A stretch of 64,000 bases of DNA from Caenorhabditis elegans (taxonomy: Eukaryota; Nematoda; Chromadorea; Rhabditida; Rhabditidae). The notes under the pieces are model-generated. The model made no database searches, was not told the DNA's origin, and saw nothing but the letters and a program-made list of their open reading frames with translations. Each line of letters starts with the position of its first letter. The first letter of the stretch is position 1. Below are positions 24,801-37,317 of this stretch, one piece after another. The DNA is taken from assembly GCF_000002985.6 (NCBI RefSeq), contig NC_003283.11, positions 62,001 through 126,000 of the forward strand, in the 5' to 3' direction. Both the position numbers and the translations under genes were made by a program.

Positions 24801-25090
24801 AAATTTTAAAAAAACACGTCAGAACAAAAAACGTTTCTGGAAAATTTATTTTCAGATTTTCTAAATTTGAAAATTTAAAGGGTGCTCAAGCGGAAGTGAA
24901 GCGCACTCAAGATTTAATTTATGCATATTCCTTTCAGAAAATTCACTTTTTAGAAATAAAATTGGAATAGGTTCATAAAATCATGCCTGCCTATTAATAG
25001 GTTCATAAAATCATGCCTGCCTGCCTATTAAAATCATGCCTGCCTATGTGACCTACGCCTGCTTTCACACCTACTGCCTGAACAATCAAC
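21836..25090. other. Gene-free region, part 1
   Basis: A/T-rich DNA upstream of the formin. It contains a direct duplication in which AAATTTTTGTTGGAAAACCA appears near 23170 and 23550, both followed by AACATCTGG. At 24150-24760 it has a long run of AAAAATGCC/ATGTCCC words, and at 24975-25080 a CATGCCTGCC cluster with a short direct repeat. A less biased block lies at 23630-23960 and includes a run of nine or ten G. The F- and L-rich minus-strand frame at 24077-24523 is a translation of the ATGCC words. Confidence 0.5.
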
Positions 25091-25751
25091 CATCACCAAA
25101 TTTCACGGCAGAGGCAACGGTATTTAACGAAAAGTTCTGAGTTAAAAAAACGAACAAAAATTTTCGAATTGTTTTCATTTTTCAATTGAGCACAATTGAG
25201 CAAAGAAATGCATAAGCCGCACCCTTCCCTCCAATTCAGCTCGTAGTTGAAATCAATGCGTGGAAGAACAAAAATGCTGGTGGTGGTGGGGCACCCGGTT
25301 TCTTGTATTTCCTGAACAAACAACAACAATTGAGACGAGGAGGAAAAGAAAAGGAGAAGAGGAGGATCATAACAAAATCAAATAAAATTGCTCGACAAAA
25401 AATTTTAGAAGACAGTCTGTAGTGATGGTCAAGGTAAAACGGGAGAGTAAACGGGGGAGGTTTTTCGTGCCGAGACCCACAAATTGAGACATGGTGCATC
25501 GACTTTTTTTTTAATTTTCAAAAAAACTTTCAAGCATTTATTGAGTGTTTTATGAAGTTTATATTTTTGTGACTTGAAAAAAATTTAATAATATTTTTAA
25601 GCGACAAATCATTGGATTTTTCAAATTTTTTGAATTAAAAAATATTATTTCAATATTTTTTAGAAACTTAAAGCATTTTTTGAGTGTTAAAACATCAGTT
25701 TATATATTTGTTAACAATTGTTTTCTTTTTTAAGAAATGGAAAAACTCAAC

Positions 25752-25868
25752 TAACCTAAGCCTACGCCTAAGCATAAGCCCAAACCTTAGCCTAATCCTA
25801 AGCAAAAGCATAAGCCTAAGCCTAAGCCTAAACTGGGGCCTATAGGCCTAAACCTAAGCCTAAACCTG
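25752..25868 (+). repeat. Interstitial telomere-like CCTAAG array
   Basis: Repeated CCTAAG/CCTAAA units read on the + strand, the complement of TTAGGC, the nematode telomere repeat. The longest clean stretch is AAGCCTAAGCCTAAGCCTAA near 25815. Flanking units are degenerate, so this is an old interstitial array and not a chromosome end. Confidence 0.75.
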
Positions 25869-26764
25869 CCATTTTTTGAAATTTTAAGATTTTCAGCGTT
25901 TTTATTGAAACTTTGGAATTTTATGATGATTTTTTATTTTCGATTGTATTTTTGGTGAATTTTTTTTTGCTCTTAATTGTTTCAATTTTATTTTCCAATT
26001 TTTTAATAACTTTTGAAGGATTTGAAAAAATTCAATTAAGAAAAAATTATTTTCAAAAACAACTTCTCAATTTTTGAAACTTTTTGGTTTTTTTCGAAAT
26101 TTCAAGCTTTCCGATTTTTTTTTTCTAGATTTTCAGAAAAATGTTTTCACAGTGTAAAACACATTATTTTTCGAAAAAATAAATATAACCTACCTGAAAT
26201 ATCTAAAATTAATTTTGAAACTTTCTAGAAAAGTTTGCAAATCTAAAAAAAAAGCAAGAAAAAAATCTCCAATTTAGGCGCTACCGAGTTTTCACTCAAC
26301 TTTTCCATTGTTTTTCTCTCTCTCTCTACACATAAAACCAACTTCAATTACAAAGTTTTCGTATTCATGTGTGACCTACCGACGCTTATTAACTGCTTAT
26401 TTTACAAGAAATGAATAAGAAGAATGGGCAGCCGCCACAGGAATAGAAATTAAGTAGGATGAAGTGTGAAGTTGGGCTGAGGATTTTATAGAGAAGCTGG
26501 TCACTCTGTCAGAGGTATGGATTATATGGTAAATGCCGGGTTTTGAAGCGGAATTCGAAGGGGAAAAGGAAGAAGCTTCACGGGAATTGGGTCTGGATAA
26601 GGATTCAGAAGTTTGGTTGCTTGTTACAAGGAAAAACTCTGAAAAAAACCATCTGCCAGCAATTTGAGGGCAATTTTCAAAAGCTGTTCAGGTTTCACTA
26701 GCAGTTTAATGATGCGTCCAGAAAGTTTCATAACCTTCAAGACTTTTCTGAAACTCAATTTTTT

Positions 26765-27275
26765 TCAGAAAGTTTGAACTTCCCGCCGAATTTTTTTTTC
26801 AGAAAATTTTAATTCTCCGGTGAAACTTTGTTTTCGGAAATTTTTAATATCCCACCAAAGTTTTTTTTTTGAAACTCCCGCCCAACTTTATCCCAGCAAA
26901 TTTGAATTGCCCGCCAAACAAAAGTCTCAAAAAATTTGAATTCCCGCCAGCATTTTTCTAAGAAAATTTGAATGTACCGTCAAATGTTTTCTCTAACAAT
27001 TTGAATTCTCCGCTAACATTTTTCAGAAAATTAGAATATCCAGTCAAAAATTTTTGAAAGGAAATTTGGCGTTCCTGACAAAATTTATCAGAAAATTTGA
27101 ATTTCCCTCCAAAATTTTTCTCAAAAAATTTCAATTCTCCGCCAAAAATTTTCTCATTAAATTTAAATTTTCCGCCAAAAATTTTCTAAGAAAATTTTAA
27201 ATACTCGGCAATATTTTTCAACGAAAATTTGAAATTACCGCCAAAAATTTTTTAAAGGAAATTTGGCTTTTCTAA
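26765..27275. repeat. Minisatellite of AATTTGAATTCCCGCCAAA units
   Basis: At least twelve divergent copies of a 35-45 bp unit: AGAAAATTTGAATTCCCGCC followed by A/T runs. Shorter stretches of the same type occur at 5455-5610 and 21570-21690 in formin introns. Confidence 0.65.
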
Positions 27276-27349
27276 TAAAAATATATTCAACCATATACTC
27301 CGTATGGACTTTGAAAAACTTTAAAAAATCATTAAAAAATGTCAACTAC

Positions 27350-28800
27350 CTACATAGATCTGCCAGAAAGGCAGCTAACTACCCCTATAACAAGCGTGCC
27401 GCTGAAAGAAAAACGAGATATGTAAACAAATCATGATGGAATAGAAACAAATGCATTTTCTGTTTCCCGAGAAGTTAAACTATCCGAAATGAATTAAAAG
27501 TTAAGCAGCATCAAAAGCAGAATCTGAAAGTAAAAACAGAAGATCAAAGTTGCCACGCCCTCTGGCCACATGCGAGGCAAGTGGAACGTCCTTGGCAGAA
27601 TACAGGCAGGGCTACTCGGGATTATCGGTTTGAAAAGAAAACGAGAAAGTTTGAATATTTAGAAAACAATTGGTTAAGTCAAGGGAAAAGAACAATTTAA
27701 AATTATGCAAAAAAAATTTGGCAAAAAAGTTCCAGATTTTTAGGGCATTATATTGTATGTTTTAGAGCATTGTGGTAAAGCTGAAAAACTGAAACATTTA
27801 CTGGGAAACTTCATGCCTACTTGCCTGTCTACCGGCTATTTTTTAGAAATCAAATTGTATTTAATTTTACAACTATGATTAACGAAATTTTTAAAATTTT
27901 TTGACAATTCTTTTCAATTTTTACAATTTTTTATCTCAAAGGAAAAGAAATTTAAAGTTTAAAAACAATTTCAGAATGTATTGGACTTTGACGAAATTTC
28001 AAAAATTAATATGTTTTAAAACGCGGTTTGAGGCGATAGGCAGGCGGAGGTCGCCTTAAGGTCAGGCGTTTTAGCGCCTACATGGAAATCTTGACCAAAC
28101 ATAAATTTTTTAAAAATGTTCAAAAGTCTGAAAATTCAAAAATCTCAGAGTGAAAAGTCGATAAACATAATTTTTCCTTGTCAAACAAGAAGTAATTGAA
28201 AATAGCTAAAAGATGCTTGTCGAGAACAAACCAAAACTTCACATATTCAATAAAAAAGAATCCGAAAAAAAGGCGGGCGGCGTGAGAAAAGGAAAGAGGC
28301 GGATTTGAGTAGCCAAACGGATAAAAACTGAAGTGTCAAGAGTGGAAGGTGCTTCATATGGTTTGCCGAGAAGAGAGGAGGGGGGAAATGTTTCAAATAT
28401 GCGAAAAGTTAGGAAAAATTGAGAAAGACAAATAATTCCGGCAGTTTTCCCATAAAAAAGGTTAAAATAAATTCTAAATTACCGATTTTTTATCGATGTT
28501 TCAGAATTTCGGCCAGTGGTGCCAAAATTGCCGATTGCCGGAAATAAATAAATTTGATACATTCTGAAGATTTATGAGCCTAAACATGCGTTTTACTGAA
28601 CAATTTTCTCTTTTCAATCAAAAAATTGATTTAATTCTTGAAAGATTGAACGTTTTCTGTTAGTAAATTACTAACCGAATACCAAAATATAAGGTGACTT
28701 TTTTTTTCAATTTCCGAATATAATTAGGCTTGAAAAATGCCGAAAATGTCCACAAATGGTAATTGCCAAAACTGCCGAATGCCGAAAATTTTGGCGACTT
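27350..28800. other. Gene-free region with a non-repetitive block
   Basis: The stretch 27350-27640 is less A/T-biased and shows no repeat known from the rest of the window, but it has no frame worth calling. It could hold regulatory sequence. A short GGCAGGCGG patch lies near 28030-28080, and scattered TTGCCGATTGCCG fragments occupy 28480-28800. Confidence 0.4.
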
Positions 28801-29289
28801 TCTTACTGAATACCCAGATTAAATAGGAAAATGTCTGAAAAATTATCGAACTATGTTTCCAATGATAAATCAAGAAAAAAACTAATAAAGCCCGACTTGT
28901 TCAGCTGAAAAACGCAAATCTGTCAAAAACATCTAATTAAAAAAATCATCGAAAGTACAAGAATCGCAAAGACGATACCGTTAAAAAATCATAAAAATTT
29001 GTTTTTTGTGAATGGAAAAGTTTTCGAATTTTTTTTCTATTTTCTTAAATTTTTTTTTTTGGAAAACCCAAAAATCGAAGTTGTTTTAAATCTACCTTTT
29101 GGGGTTTTTTTTTTGAAAGTCTAACCAATACCATTATTTTGAAATAAACTGATGTGCTATTAAATTTTCAGCGTATAAACTTTTAGAGATCAGAAATAAA
29201 TGCTATCTAAAAATTGAAAGTGTCTAGAAAGCACCAATTAGGAGAAAGAGAGATGGACACTCATGGAGCAAGCGGGAAGAGGTCACAAC

Positions 29290-29737
29290 CAAGGGTGTCA
29301 AATTTTCGATTTTTTCAGAAAATCGAAAAACGAAAATTTTTCGATTTTTCGAATTTTGAAAAATCGAAAAATCGAAAAATTTTGTTTTTCGTTTTTTCAA
29401 TTTTTCGATTTTTCGAAAAAATGTTCGATTTTTCCAATATTAGCTTAATATTTTGACCATTATCCTTCTTTTTATAGAAAATTAGTATGTTTTTTCTTAT
29501 AAATATAAGCAAAATTAGATAAAAATCATATTTTATGGTTAATTTTCTGAACATTTTTTTTTGATTTTTCGATTTTCCAGGGAATCGAAAAATCGAAAAT
29601 TTTTCGATTTTTCGGTTTTTGAAAATCGAAAAATCGAAAAATTTCGTTTTTCGATTTTCAATTTTTCGATTTTTCGATTTTCACTGAAAAACATCGAAAA
29701 ATCGAAAAAATCGAAAAATCGAAAAATGACACCCTTG
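29290..29737. mobile_element. 448-bp MITE with an 8-bp target duplication (hAT-like)
   Basis: The terminal inverted repeat CAAGGGTGTCA (29290-29300) matches TGACACCCTTG (29727-29737). Both are flanked by the identical octamer GTCACAAC (29282-29289 and 29738-29745), as expected for an 8-bp target-site duplication. The interior is mostly TCGATTTTTCGAAAA repeats on both strands around a 110-bp A/T centre. It has no transposase. The RFFDFS-like ORFs here are repeat translation. Confidence 0.85.
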
Positions 29738-30399
29738 GTCACAACATGCCGGCAGGCAGGCGGAATAGATCAAACTATAAATAAAATATATCTTGTGGTG
29801 TACACAGGACCACACAACAGATATTTTTCAGTTGTACTTTTGGCTTTTTTTTCAAAAAAAAACATTATCTTTAACGTAAATTCGAATTATTTCGTGCGTG
29901 TCAATAAGAAAAATAATGAGAAATTGCAAAAAAAAAAAAGGTATTACTGTTCTCAAAAATCTCAAAAATTGCCAGTACAGAAGCGACATTTAAAACACCC
30001 CACGAAATTCGAAAAATTTACACCAGGAATGGGTGGCAAATTCGGCAAATCGGCAAATTGTCTTCTTTTTTTGGCAACGAAAATGTCAAAAAAAAAGAAA
30101 TTTACTGCAAATATTTAAAAAATGGTGCAAAACAGGGCGCGAGAAAAAAATTCAGAAATTTCAAAATTAATATTTGTGTCCAAACCAAAAATTAAAAAAG
30201 AAATTATAAAAGTATTTACAGGATTTTTTGTTTCCAAATTTGAAAAAAAAACATAGTACGAAAAAAAACCAGATGTTAGTCAACACTAGGAACGGTAATA
30301 CCTACTTCGCCTACGCATTTTTTTCCTGAGCGACTGATAAGGAGGTTAGGTGAGTCATTTTATTCTTTTTTCTTTTATTCAGTTTTAAAAAATTAGCGT

Positions 30400-30605
30400 A
30401 GGCATTGAAATGCCTGCCTGCCTGCCTTCAAGGCAAATTATGTCTGTCGGGGGACGACAAGCTACAGTCACCGAACCCAGAAATTGTCGGGCGCTGCAAA
30501 ACACGGCTCATACCAACGTGTAGAAAAATTTGGTGGGCAGGCAAAAGGCAGGCAAGAATTAGGCAGGCACAAGCACCTGACCAAAATCCACTTAAGCCCA
30601 GCTAA
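30400..30605. repeat. GCCTGCC/GGCAGGC cluster, second copy
   Basis: Same layout as 12475-12705: TGCCTGCCTGCCTTCAAGGC at the left, a middle with CGGGGGACGACAAGCTACAG, and GGCAGGCAAAAGGCAGG at the right. The + frame through it is not supported as a gene. Confidence 0.55.
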
Positions 30606-30864
30606 CTGGTAGCCCTTGACCCTTTCCTGCTTAGCCTTTTTTCCCGTCGTTTTTCATGAGGTGTCGCCTCTATTCATAATGATCATCATAGAGTGGACGG
30701 ATGAATTTATACAAAGAAACGGCATGGGCGGTACGGACGGAAAAAGAGACTGGGAAAAGATGACCTTCCTGAACCAACTTTGATTGTAATGTGCCGGGGC
30801 ACCGGGGCCATAGTGAGAATTGTTAGAGATAGATGGAGCAGGTGAATACAGTGGTTGCGAGTTA

Positions 30865-31110
30865 TATAGAACAGAACAGCCGGTTTGCCGATTTGCCGGA
30901 ATTTTTAATTTGTGGTAAATTGCCGATTTGCCGTTCGCCGTTTACCGGAATTTTTAGAGGGATTTGTTTTATAAAACGGACACACCTAAAACTGTGTCAT
31001 TTTGACATTTTTTGAAAAATTGCGGCAAATCGGCAGTTCGCCGGTTTGTACACTTGCCGGAAACCTTTCTTTTCGAAAAAATTGCCAAATTGCCATTGGT
31101 TGGAAAAAGA
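30865..31110 (-). mobile_element. CGGCAAAT-type fragment
   Basis: GCCGGTTTGCCGATTTGCCG runs, a degenerate core, and GCGGCAAATCGGCAG near 31020. It lies about 100 bp from a more complete copy at 31215, so the two may be one insertion into another. Confidence 0.55.
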
Positions 31111-31214
31111 TGTTTGCTGAAATTGCCGAAAATCGAAACAATTTTAATTTTTTTTTTCTTGTTACTTATTACGTGTTAAAATTTCTTGATTATCAATTTT
31201 CCGTTAATTTAAAC

Positions 31215-31560
31215 CAGGGGTGGGCGGCAAACGATTTTTTTCGGGAAAGCGGCAAATCGGCAATTTGCCGAAAATGAAAGTTTCCGGCAAATCGGCAAAT
31301 CGGCAAATGCCGAAAATTTTTGGCAAATTGTGGTTGCACATTTTTTCCGGAAATTTCACAGTTTCAATTTCAATCGGCAAAATTGTGCACATTCTATGAA
31401 TGTTCCTACATCTATTTTGAAAAGTAAGCAAGTTCTATGAAAATGTTTAAAGAAAACGGGAAAAAATTTCAAAAGGCGCAGTTTTAAATGTTTCCGTCTA
31501 ATAAAAAAACCCCTCTAAAAATTTCCGGCAAATTGCTGGAATTGAAAATACCACCAAAAA
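31215..31560 (+). mobile_element. CGGCAAAT-type element, copy 4
   Basis: Starts CAGGGGTGGGCGGCAAACG; has repeated CGGCAAAT, the core with ATTCTATGAATGTTCC, and AATTTCCGGCAAATTG near the end. The right terminal repeats seem lost. Confidence 0.7.
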
Positions 31561-31589
31561 TTTATTTTTAAATATCAAAATCAGCCAAA

Positions 31590-32880
31590 AATCGAATTGA
31601 CAACCTTCTCATCCAGGCCACCTTGCCACAAAATGAGGGCCCACTTCCAGAAGGGGTGGAGCCTTTGATTCATGATCAGCCATGCAGGCGCCCAAGGCCC
31701 GAGACCAATTATGGTATTTCGGGGGCACACGGGACAACAGATGGTACACACATTTCTTGGGATTAGGGTAAGAATGATGTGTGCGTGTGTGTCACATGTG
31801 TTGGTCACTTTGCAAAAATAATAGTCTTTTTGGAAAATTGGAAGGATTAGAAGGTTCGGAAGAAGTATGATCAGTATGACGCCATTTTTGGATGGTGATG
31901 TGTGGTAGGAAACAGTGTTTGATTTCAAGGAATCCGAGAAGTTCAAAAAGAACGGAGAGGTCGACTTTCCTTGGAGGCGTTCTAAGGCACCTCCTTGCCT
32001 TGAAGCTGAAGATGTTTAGTGGGGACGTCCACTGAATTAACAAAGATTTCTGAGGAAGGGGGATTTATAAAATATAGAAAAAAAAGAATTATAATGAAGG
32101 CTTCACCAAGGTCGAAACAGTGGAGAAAGGAAAATGTTACCAATTGGAATAAAATTAGTGATAACTTTTTATAAAACGTTGAATGTTTCAAAATTGGGGG
32201 CAAAAACTGGCAAGTTGAGGGGTGTTACAAGTTCTCTAAACTGAATAGGAATTACAAGAGAGTGGAATGAGTTTTTCCAGAGCTTCAATCAGTGGTTAGG
32301 TAACTAGTTATCTACCCAACTACAAACACGCTGGTCCTGTTCCCTTTTTCCCAAATAAGGAAATCTATAGGAACGTGCTCAATGTTTGCACACTTACTGT
32401 TCCTGATCTTTGACGGGGTAATTTTGAATAGGCTTCGAATTAGGAACTTGCTATTAACCTTCAATGATTATTTTGGCAGCTTCAGGACTCAGATTTCTCG
32501 TATTTGTATGTTTAGGTAATTCTTAATTTTCCTTATTTCTAAAAGTTTTAATATAAATTGAGTAATATTTGTTTACTAGAGCGTATAAAAATTGTTAAAC
32601 ACGAGAATGAATTGATTCAAGTACATTCTAGTAATTTACACTGAATCATCGTTTAAACGCCTTAAAAACCTCATACTTTGGACTTTAATCCGCAATGAGT
32701 CAGTTGATCGAACTTCGAACATTTTTGTAATTCAAATAGGAAAAATTTTTAAACACAACCTCTGCAGTAACCAGAAAATGTCAAGTTTCAAGCGTTGCTA
32801 AAATAATCTTTTTTTTTATTTTTTGTAAAAATTATAGTTTTTGCAATATCCAAAAGTAAGGTTTTTGAAAATTAAGGTTA
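31590..32880. other. Non-repetitive block in the gene-free region
   Basis: The base composition is closer to coding DNA than its surroundings, especially 31610-31770 and 32220-32560. A minus-strand frame at 31581-31946 includes a cysteine cluster (CTICCPVC) and Trp-rich residues, but it overlaps other open frames and I find no matching exons. It could be a gene relic, an exon of an unrecognised gene, or regulatory DNA. Confidence 0.35.
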
Positions 32881-32889
32881 AGAACTACA

Positions 32890-33115
32890 AAGGACATTTT
32901 TATACTACAAACTACAAACTACTCTCATCATTTATAAACTACAAAGCGTAAACTTCATGAAGATTGTCGCATTTCCAAATTTACCGAAACAATTTTCAGA
33001 CTACAAATGCAAACAGAATTATTAAAAACTATAAACCCCAACTGCAAACTACAAACTACAAACTACAAACTACGAACTACAAACTATAAACTATGAACTA
33101 CGAACTAATAGTAAG
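32890..33115 (+). repeat. AAACTAC microsatellite
   Basis: A 7-bp unit (ACTACAA) is repeated, cleanest at about 33045-33110 and degenerate before that. Confidence 0.7.
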
Positions 33116-34489
33116 AACTAAAAAATTTCCATTTTATTTTCTGATATTGAGTTTTAATAGCTCTTTTTTTGTAAAATCGACGACTACAAACATTTCGATG
33201 AATTTTCAAAAATTGTGGTTAGCCTCATATTAATTGCTGGCTATAGACGCCGCCAAAGATCAGTGTGTCCTTCAAAAATGGCGGGCGGGCGGCGGTGGCG
33301 GGAAATCATGAAATTCGAAAAAAAAACCGATTACCAGAACGAACAATATAAAATTTATATTTGAATAAAAGAAGGGGTAGGTGTAGGCCGTTTACGACTG
33401 CTAGACTATTTTTATAGTTTTTTTTTTTTGGAAAATAAAAAGGTCGTAGAAGTAATAATGATGATGATGATGGTCATGAAAGTAAACAGTAGGCTTATCC
33501 TAAAATTGGAAGACCTCCGCATTTTTTTGGTAGAGAAATTGAAAGTTCGGATGTTCTTTTAATGTGGATTTTGGACATTGGGGTTAGAAGGAGAATGGTA
33601 AACATGCCATGACATTTTACAAACAGAGGTTAACCTTAAAATTAGGCGGATAAGAATATCTTTATGGCTCCAAACCTACCTCCTGCCTGAATTTTAAACA
33701 TTTAAAAAAAAACATATTTTGCGGAAAAATCAGACACACTAAAAAACGATTTTTTTTTCCGTTTCAATTTTTTTTTCTGAAGTTTTAAAAAAGGTTTTTC
33801 GTTTTAACAAAAGTTTTCGGAACTTTTTAAGTTTGAATTAATTCAACATTTTGGAATTAGAACATTTTTTGGTACAGACTTCTGAAAATGTTCTCTATTT
33901 ATCGAATTTCAAGAAAATTCAAAATTTTCCGATTTTCGAATATTGCAAAGATTTTGCATTTCTTTTCTGAATAAAAATAAAGTTAAAATTTCCCGGAATT
34001 TTTTCTTTAATAAAATGAAAAAAAAAACAAGTGAGAAATCATGAAGTGCACTACAATTAGAGGTTTATCACAAATTTATAATGCAGATGCACAATGAGCA
34101 AAAAATATGGGAATCTTTTTAGGATTCAGAAAAACAAGAAATCGGAAAATCGAAAACTCAAAACTTTTCAATTATATTTCTTTTTTTTTTCAGGAACTTT
34201 TTTAAACTTAACATTTTCCGAGAAAAAAAATTCCCTAATAAGCAAAAATCAAAAAAATTTTCCGAATTTACAGAAAAAAAAATTCAAAAAAATATTGAAA
34301 ATTTTGGAATTTTGGCAAAGAAATTTTTCGTTTTCAAAAAATCTTTATAAATTGTGATAAAAATAATTAAGAGATGTACTGCAATCAAAGGTTGCTGCTC
34401 AATGAGCATTAGAAAAATGGAGGAAAAAAAAGAAAACTGAAGGCCAAAAAACGACTCTGTGTTGAAACCTAACATGTCTTTTCTTCATC

Positions 34490-35860
34490 ATTTTTTCGCG
34501 CCAATCGCCTACTACTAATGTTTACCGCTCGGCTTGTTGCTCTGTCTCGGAGGAGCCACTACCGGCGCGGCGCGGAAAACTTGGTCAGTACCCCTCTCTA
34601 CCCGAAAAGCACGTTTTCACACGCAATTTGGCAAGGATTATTGGAGAAATATCATGGGGAAATTTGTGGTGGTTCAATTGGTATTTGGGTTGAAGATTAG
34701 AAGGTTTTTTGAGCGCCGAAAATTAGGCAATGATCGAAAAACAATGCAGAGGTGGTGAAGTGGAAGGAATTCAACTTGAAAGGATGAAAATTCCATGATA
34801 TACCTTCTACCTGGCTGCCTACGCGCCTGCCTATCGCCTATTTACCGCATTTTATTTTTTGTGGAATTTCAAAGTTTTTTTTTTTAATTCTGGAAACTGT
34901 CAATAATGTTTCGCTTTGTTCTGGAATATTTGGAAATTTATAAGCATAAATTTTGAAAATCTTGAAAATTCCCAAAAACATTAACATTTTGGGTAAACGT
35001 TTTGAACAATTTGAGACATTTTCTCGAAAGTTTTTTAACTTTTTTTGCAATTTTTAAGTACCTTTTTTCAACTTTGAAATATATTGCTGATATAAAAATT
35101 TATTTTGATTTAAAAAAAAGTATTTCTGAGATTCTCGTAAAAATTATTCGACAAACTGATGTTTGCATTCCCTGTTGAAATGATACAGTTAAAAATTTTA
35201 TCTCCCAGCGTTTTTTTTAAATTTGATAGGCCTAACAAGATATTTCTTTAAAATTCCAAAAGCTTGCAAAGCCCTACAAAAAAAATAGATATGAACTATG
35301 TGATCTCCTGGTTTTTTGTGGCTACTTGTCTTTTCTATTCATCAGGTCCATCCTCTTTCGCACCTCCTCCCCCTTCAAACCGATTGCGTAGGAAATCACC
35401 GAACGCTAGAAGCGCAGAGATCGAAAGAGTTGCGCATGCTGCATCACAAACAGCAGCAGCAACAAAAAAAAGTGTCAGTGACTATGTGTACATGGTTGGA
35501 TGGATGGATTGTCAAGCGTCAAGCACATACACGCAGGCCGATGACAGTGAGAGGATGAACTGGTTGGTTGAGAGAGGAGGGGGAAGCGTATTGTTGTACC
35601 TGTACACGTAGTAGGTGACAACAAATAGAACACGATGGGGAGATGTATGGATTGGGTTCAGTTTATCACGCATCTTCAGAGCCACGCTTCATTTAGAAAC
35701 GAGGAAGAAACCATCATCGATGTCGATTTTGGGCTTAGTCCCAGATGGATGGGAGAGGATTTTTTTCAATGGCAAACTGTCAAAATTTTGATACACTTTT
35801 TTGAGGAAATCCAAAGCAATATCCGATGTTTTGAACCGACAATGTTGTCATAGGAATCAT
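34490..35860. other. Two less A/T-rich blocks without a supported gene
   Basis: 34490-34760 contains CACTACCGGCGCGGCGCGGA and a + frame at 34534-34758. 35260-35860 contains a pyrimidine-rich stretch, CAGCAGCAGCAAC and a + frame starting at 35291 whose first 20 or so residues look hydrophobic. Neither shows splice structure that I can join to anything, so both are left unassigned. Confidence 0.35.
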
Positions 35861-36112
35861 TGAAACAATATTAAAGTATAAAAAATGTAGGAAAATTAGT
35901 TGTTTTTTTGGACCGACTTCCAAAATTTTGAGTGGCAAAAACTGTCACTTTTTGACAATAATTAAAACAAATTTCGAAAATTTGAAAAGTTTCATTATGA
36001 TATTCGGTCATTTTGGCACCATTGGAATAGTTTTTTAACACTTTTCCTACTGGCGCTACTCCTCATTTATTTCGGACGTTTCTTTGATATTTGCAAAATT
36101 GAAAAAAATCAA

Positions 36113-36548
36113 TTTAAAGGTGGAGTAGCACCAGTTTGGAAATTGTTAAAAGCCACTCCTTTAGTCCAAAAATGGCCAAATATCATGATAAAACTTTTCA
36201 AAAACTTTTTGCAAATTTTTTATTTACTGTCAAAGAGTGGCAATTACTCAGTTTTTGCCACTCATAATTTTGGAAGTCGACCAGAAAAAATTTTTTTAAA
36301 CACTTTTTATGTTTTAATTTTGCTTAAATTATTTGTATTAAAACATTGTAGGGGTCGAAACATGCGACATTTCTTTAAACTTCCTCAAAAGCTCATATTT
36401 TTCAAAATTTTGGCAACTTGCCAAACTTTGACTGGAAATTATGAAAAATCTAAAATTTTTTGGAGTGTTTTATTATGATATTTGGTTGTTTTGGATCATT
36501 ATAAGTGTATTTAGACAAAATCCCCACTGGCGCTACTCCACCTTTAAA
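36113..36548. mobile_element. TTTAAA-ended palindromic element with a second fragment beside it
   Basis: The ends are TTTAAAGGTGGAGTAGCACC (36113) and GGCGCTACTCCACCTTTAAA (to 36548). Directly to the left, about 35885-36070, an inverted partial copy carries GGACCGACTTCCAAAA and ATTATGATATTCGGTCATTT. The end sequence is similar to the 2627-3361 element, so they are probably relatives. Confidence 0.7.
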
Positions 36549-37317
36549 AAATTGTTTATCGTTTACAGTTATATTCGGTCATTAGGGTATATGAACTGTC
36601 ATTTCAAGCAAAAAAAACGAATAAGGTATTTTAAGCTCCAAGGAACACCACGGATCCGCGGAATAGCTTATATATCAAGGTATTTGGAATTGTAAACAGA
36701 ATAGTTAGTCACACTGTACACTGTGACGTTGAAAGAAAAATTTTGAGTCCGTGAATGAAAAAATTGAGATTGAGTTCAGCGGGATCAACAGGAAAGATAT
36801 TTTAAAAATGTTATTTTCAAAAAGTCCCACAGTTATTGAAAGTTCCCACAAATTCAGGAAAAGTTATAGAATTTTTTTTTAAATTTAATAAATTGTCCAG
36901 AAAAAGTTCAGGATGTTCTAAAATTATACGAAAATATCTAAAATTTCAGAAAAAACCTCAAAACTTGTTTTGAAACTTTCAAGATAATTTTCTGGATTTT
37001 ATTCAAAAAATTTAAACTTTTTAAAAGTTATCTGAAAGAAATAGATTCCAAAAAAGTTCTAAACTTAAAAAAAAAGTTCTGATAACTTCCAGGATTGAAA
37101 ATACGCTACAGGATGGCCAAAAAAATTTAGAAAAATTTTAAAAATTCCAGAAACAATTATTCACTATCAAAAAAAAACATTGAAAAGTTTTGGGGAGTTT
37201 TCAGAAAATTCAGGAAAAATTATAATTTATCGAAAATTACCAGAAAATCAGAAAACTTTCGAAAATATCTGTAAAATTACGACGAATATTCTATAGTTTG
37301 AGAAGTAAGCAAAAAAC

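Noticed and set aside
29561..30118. 185-residue ORF rich in Arg-Phe-Asp-Ser
   Set aside because: Starts in the TCGATTTTTCGAAAA interior of a MITE and runs across its end.
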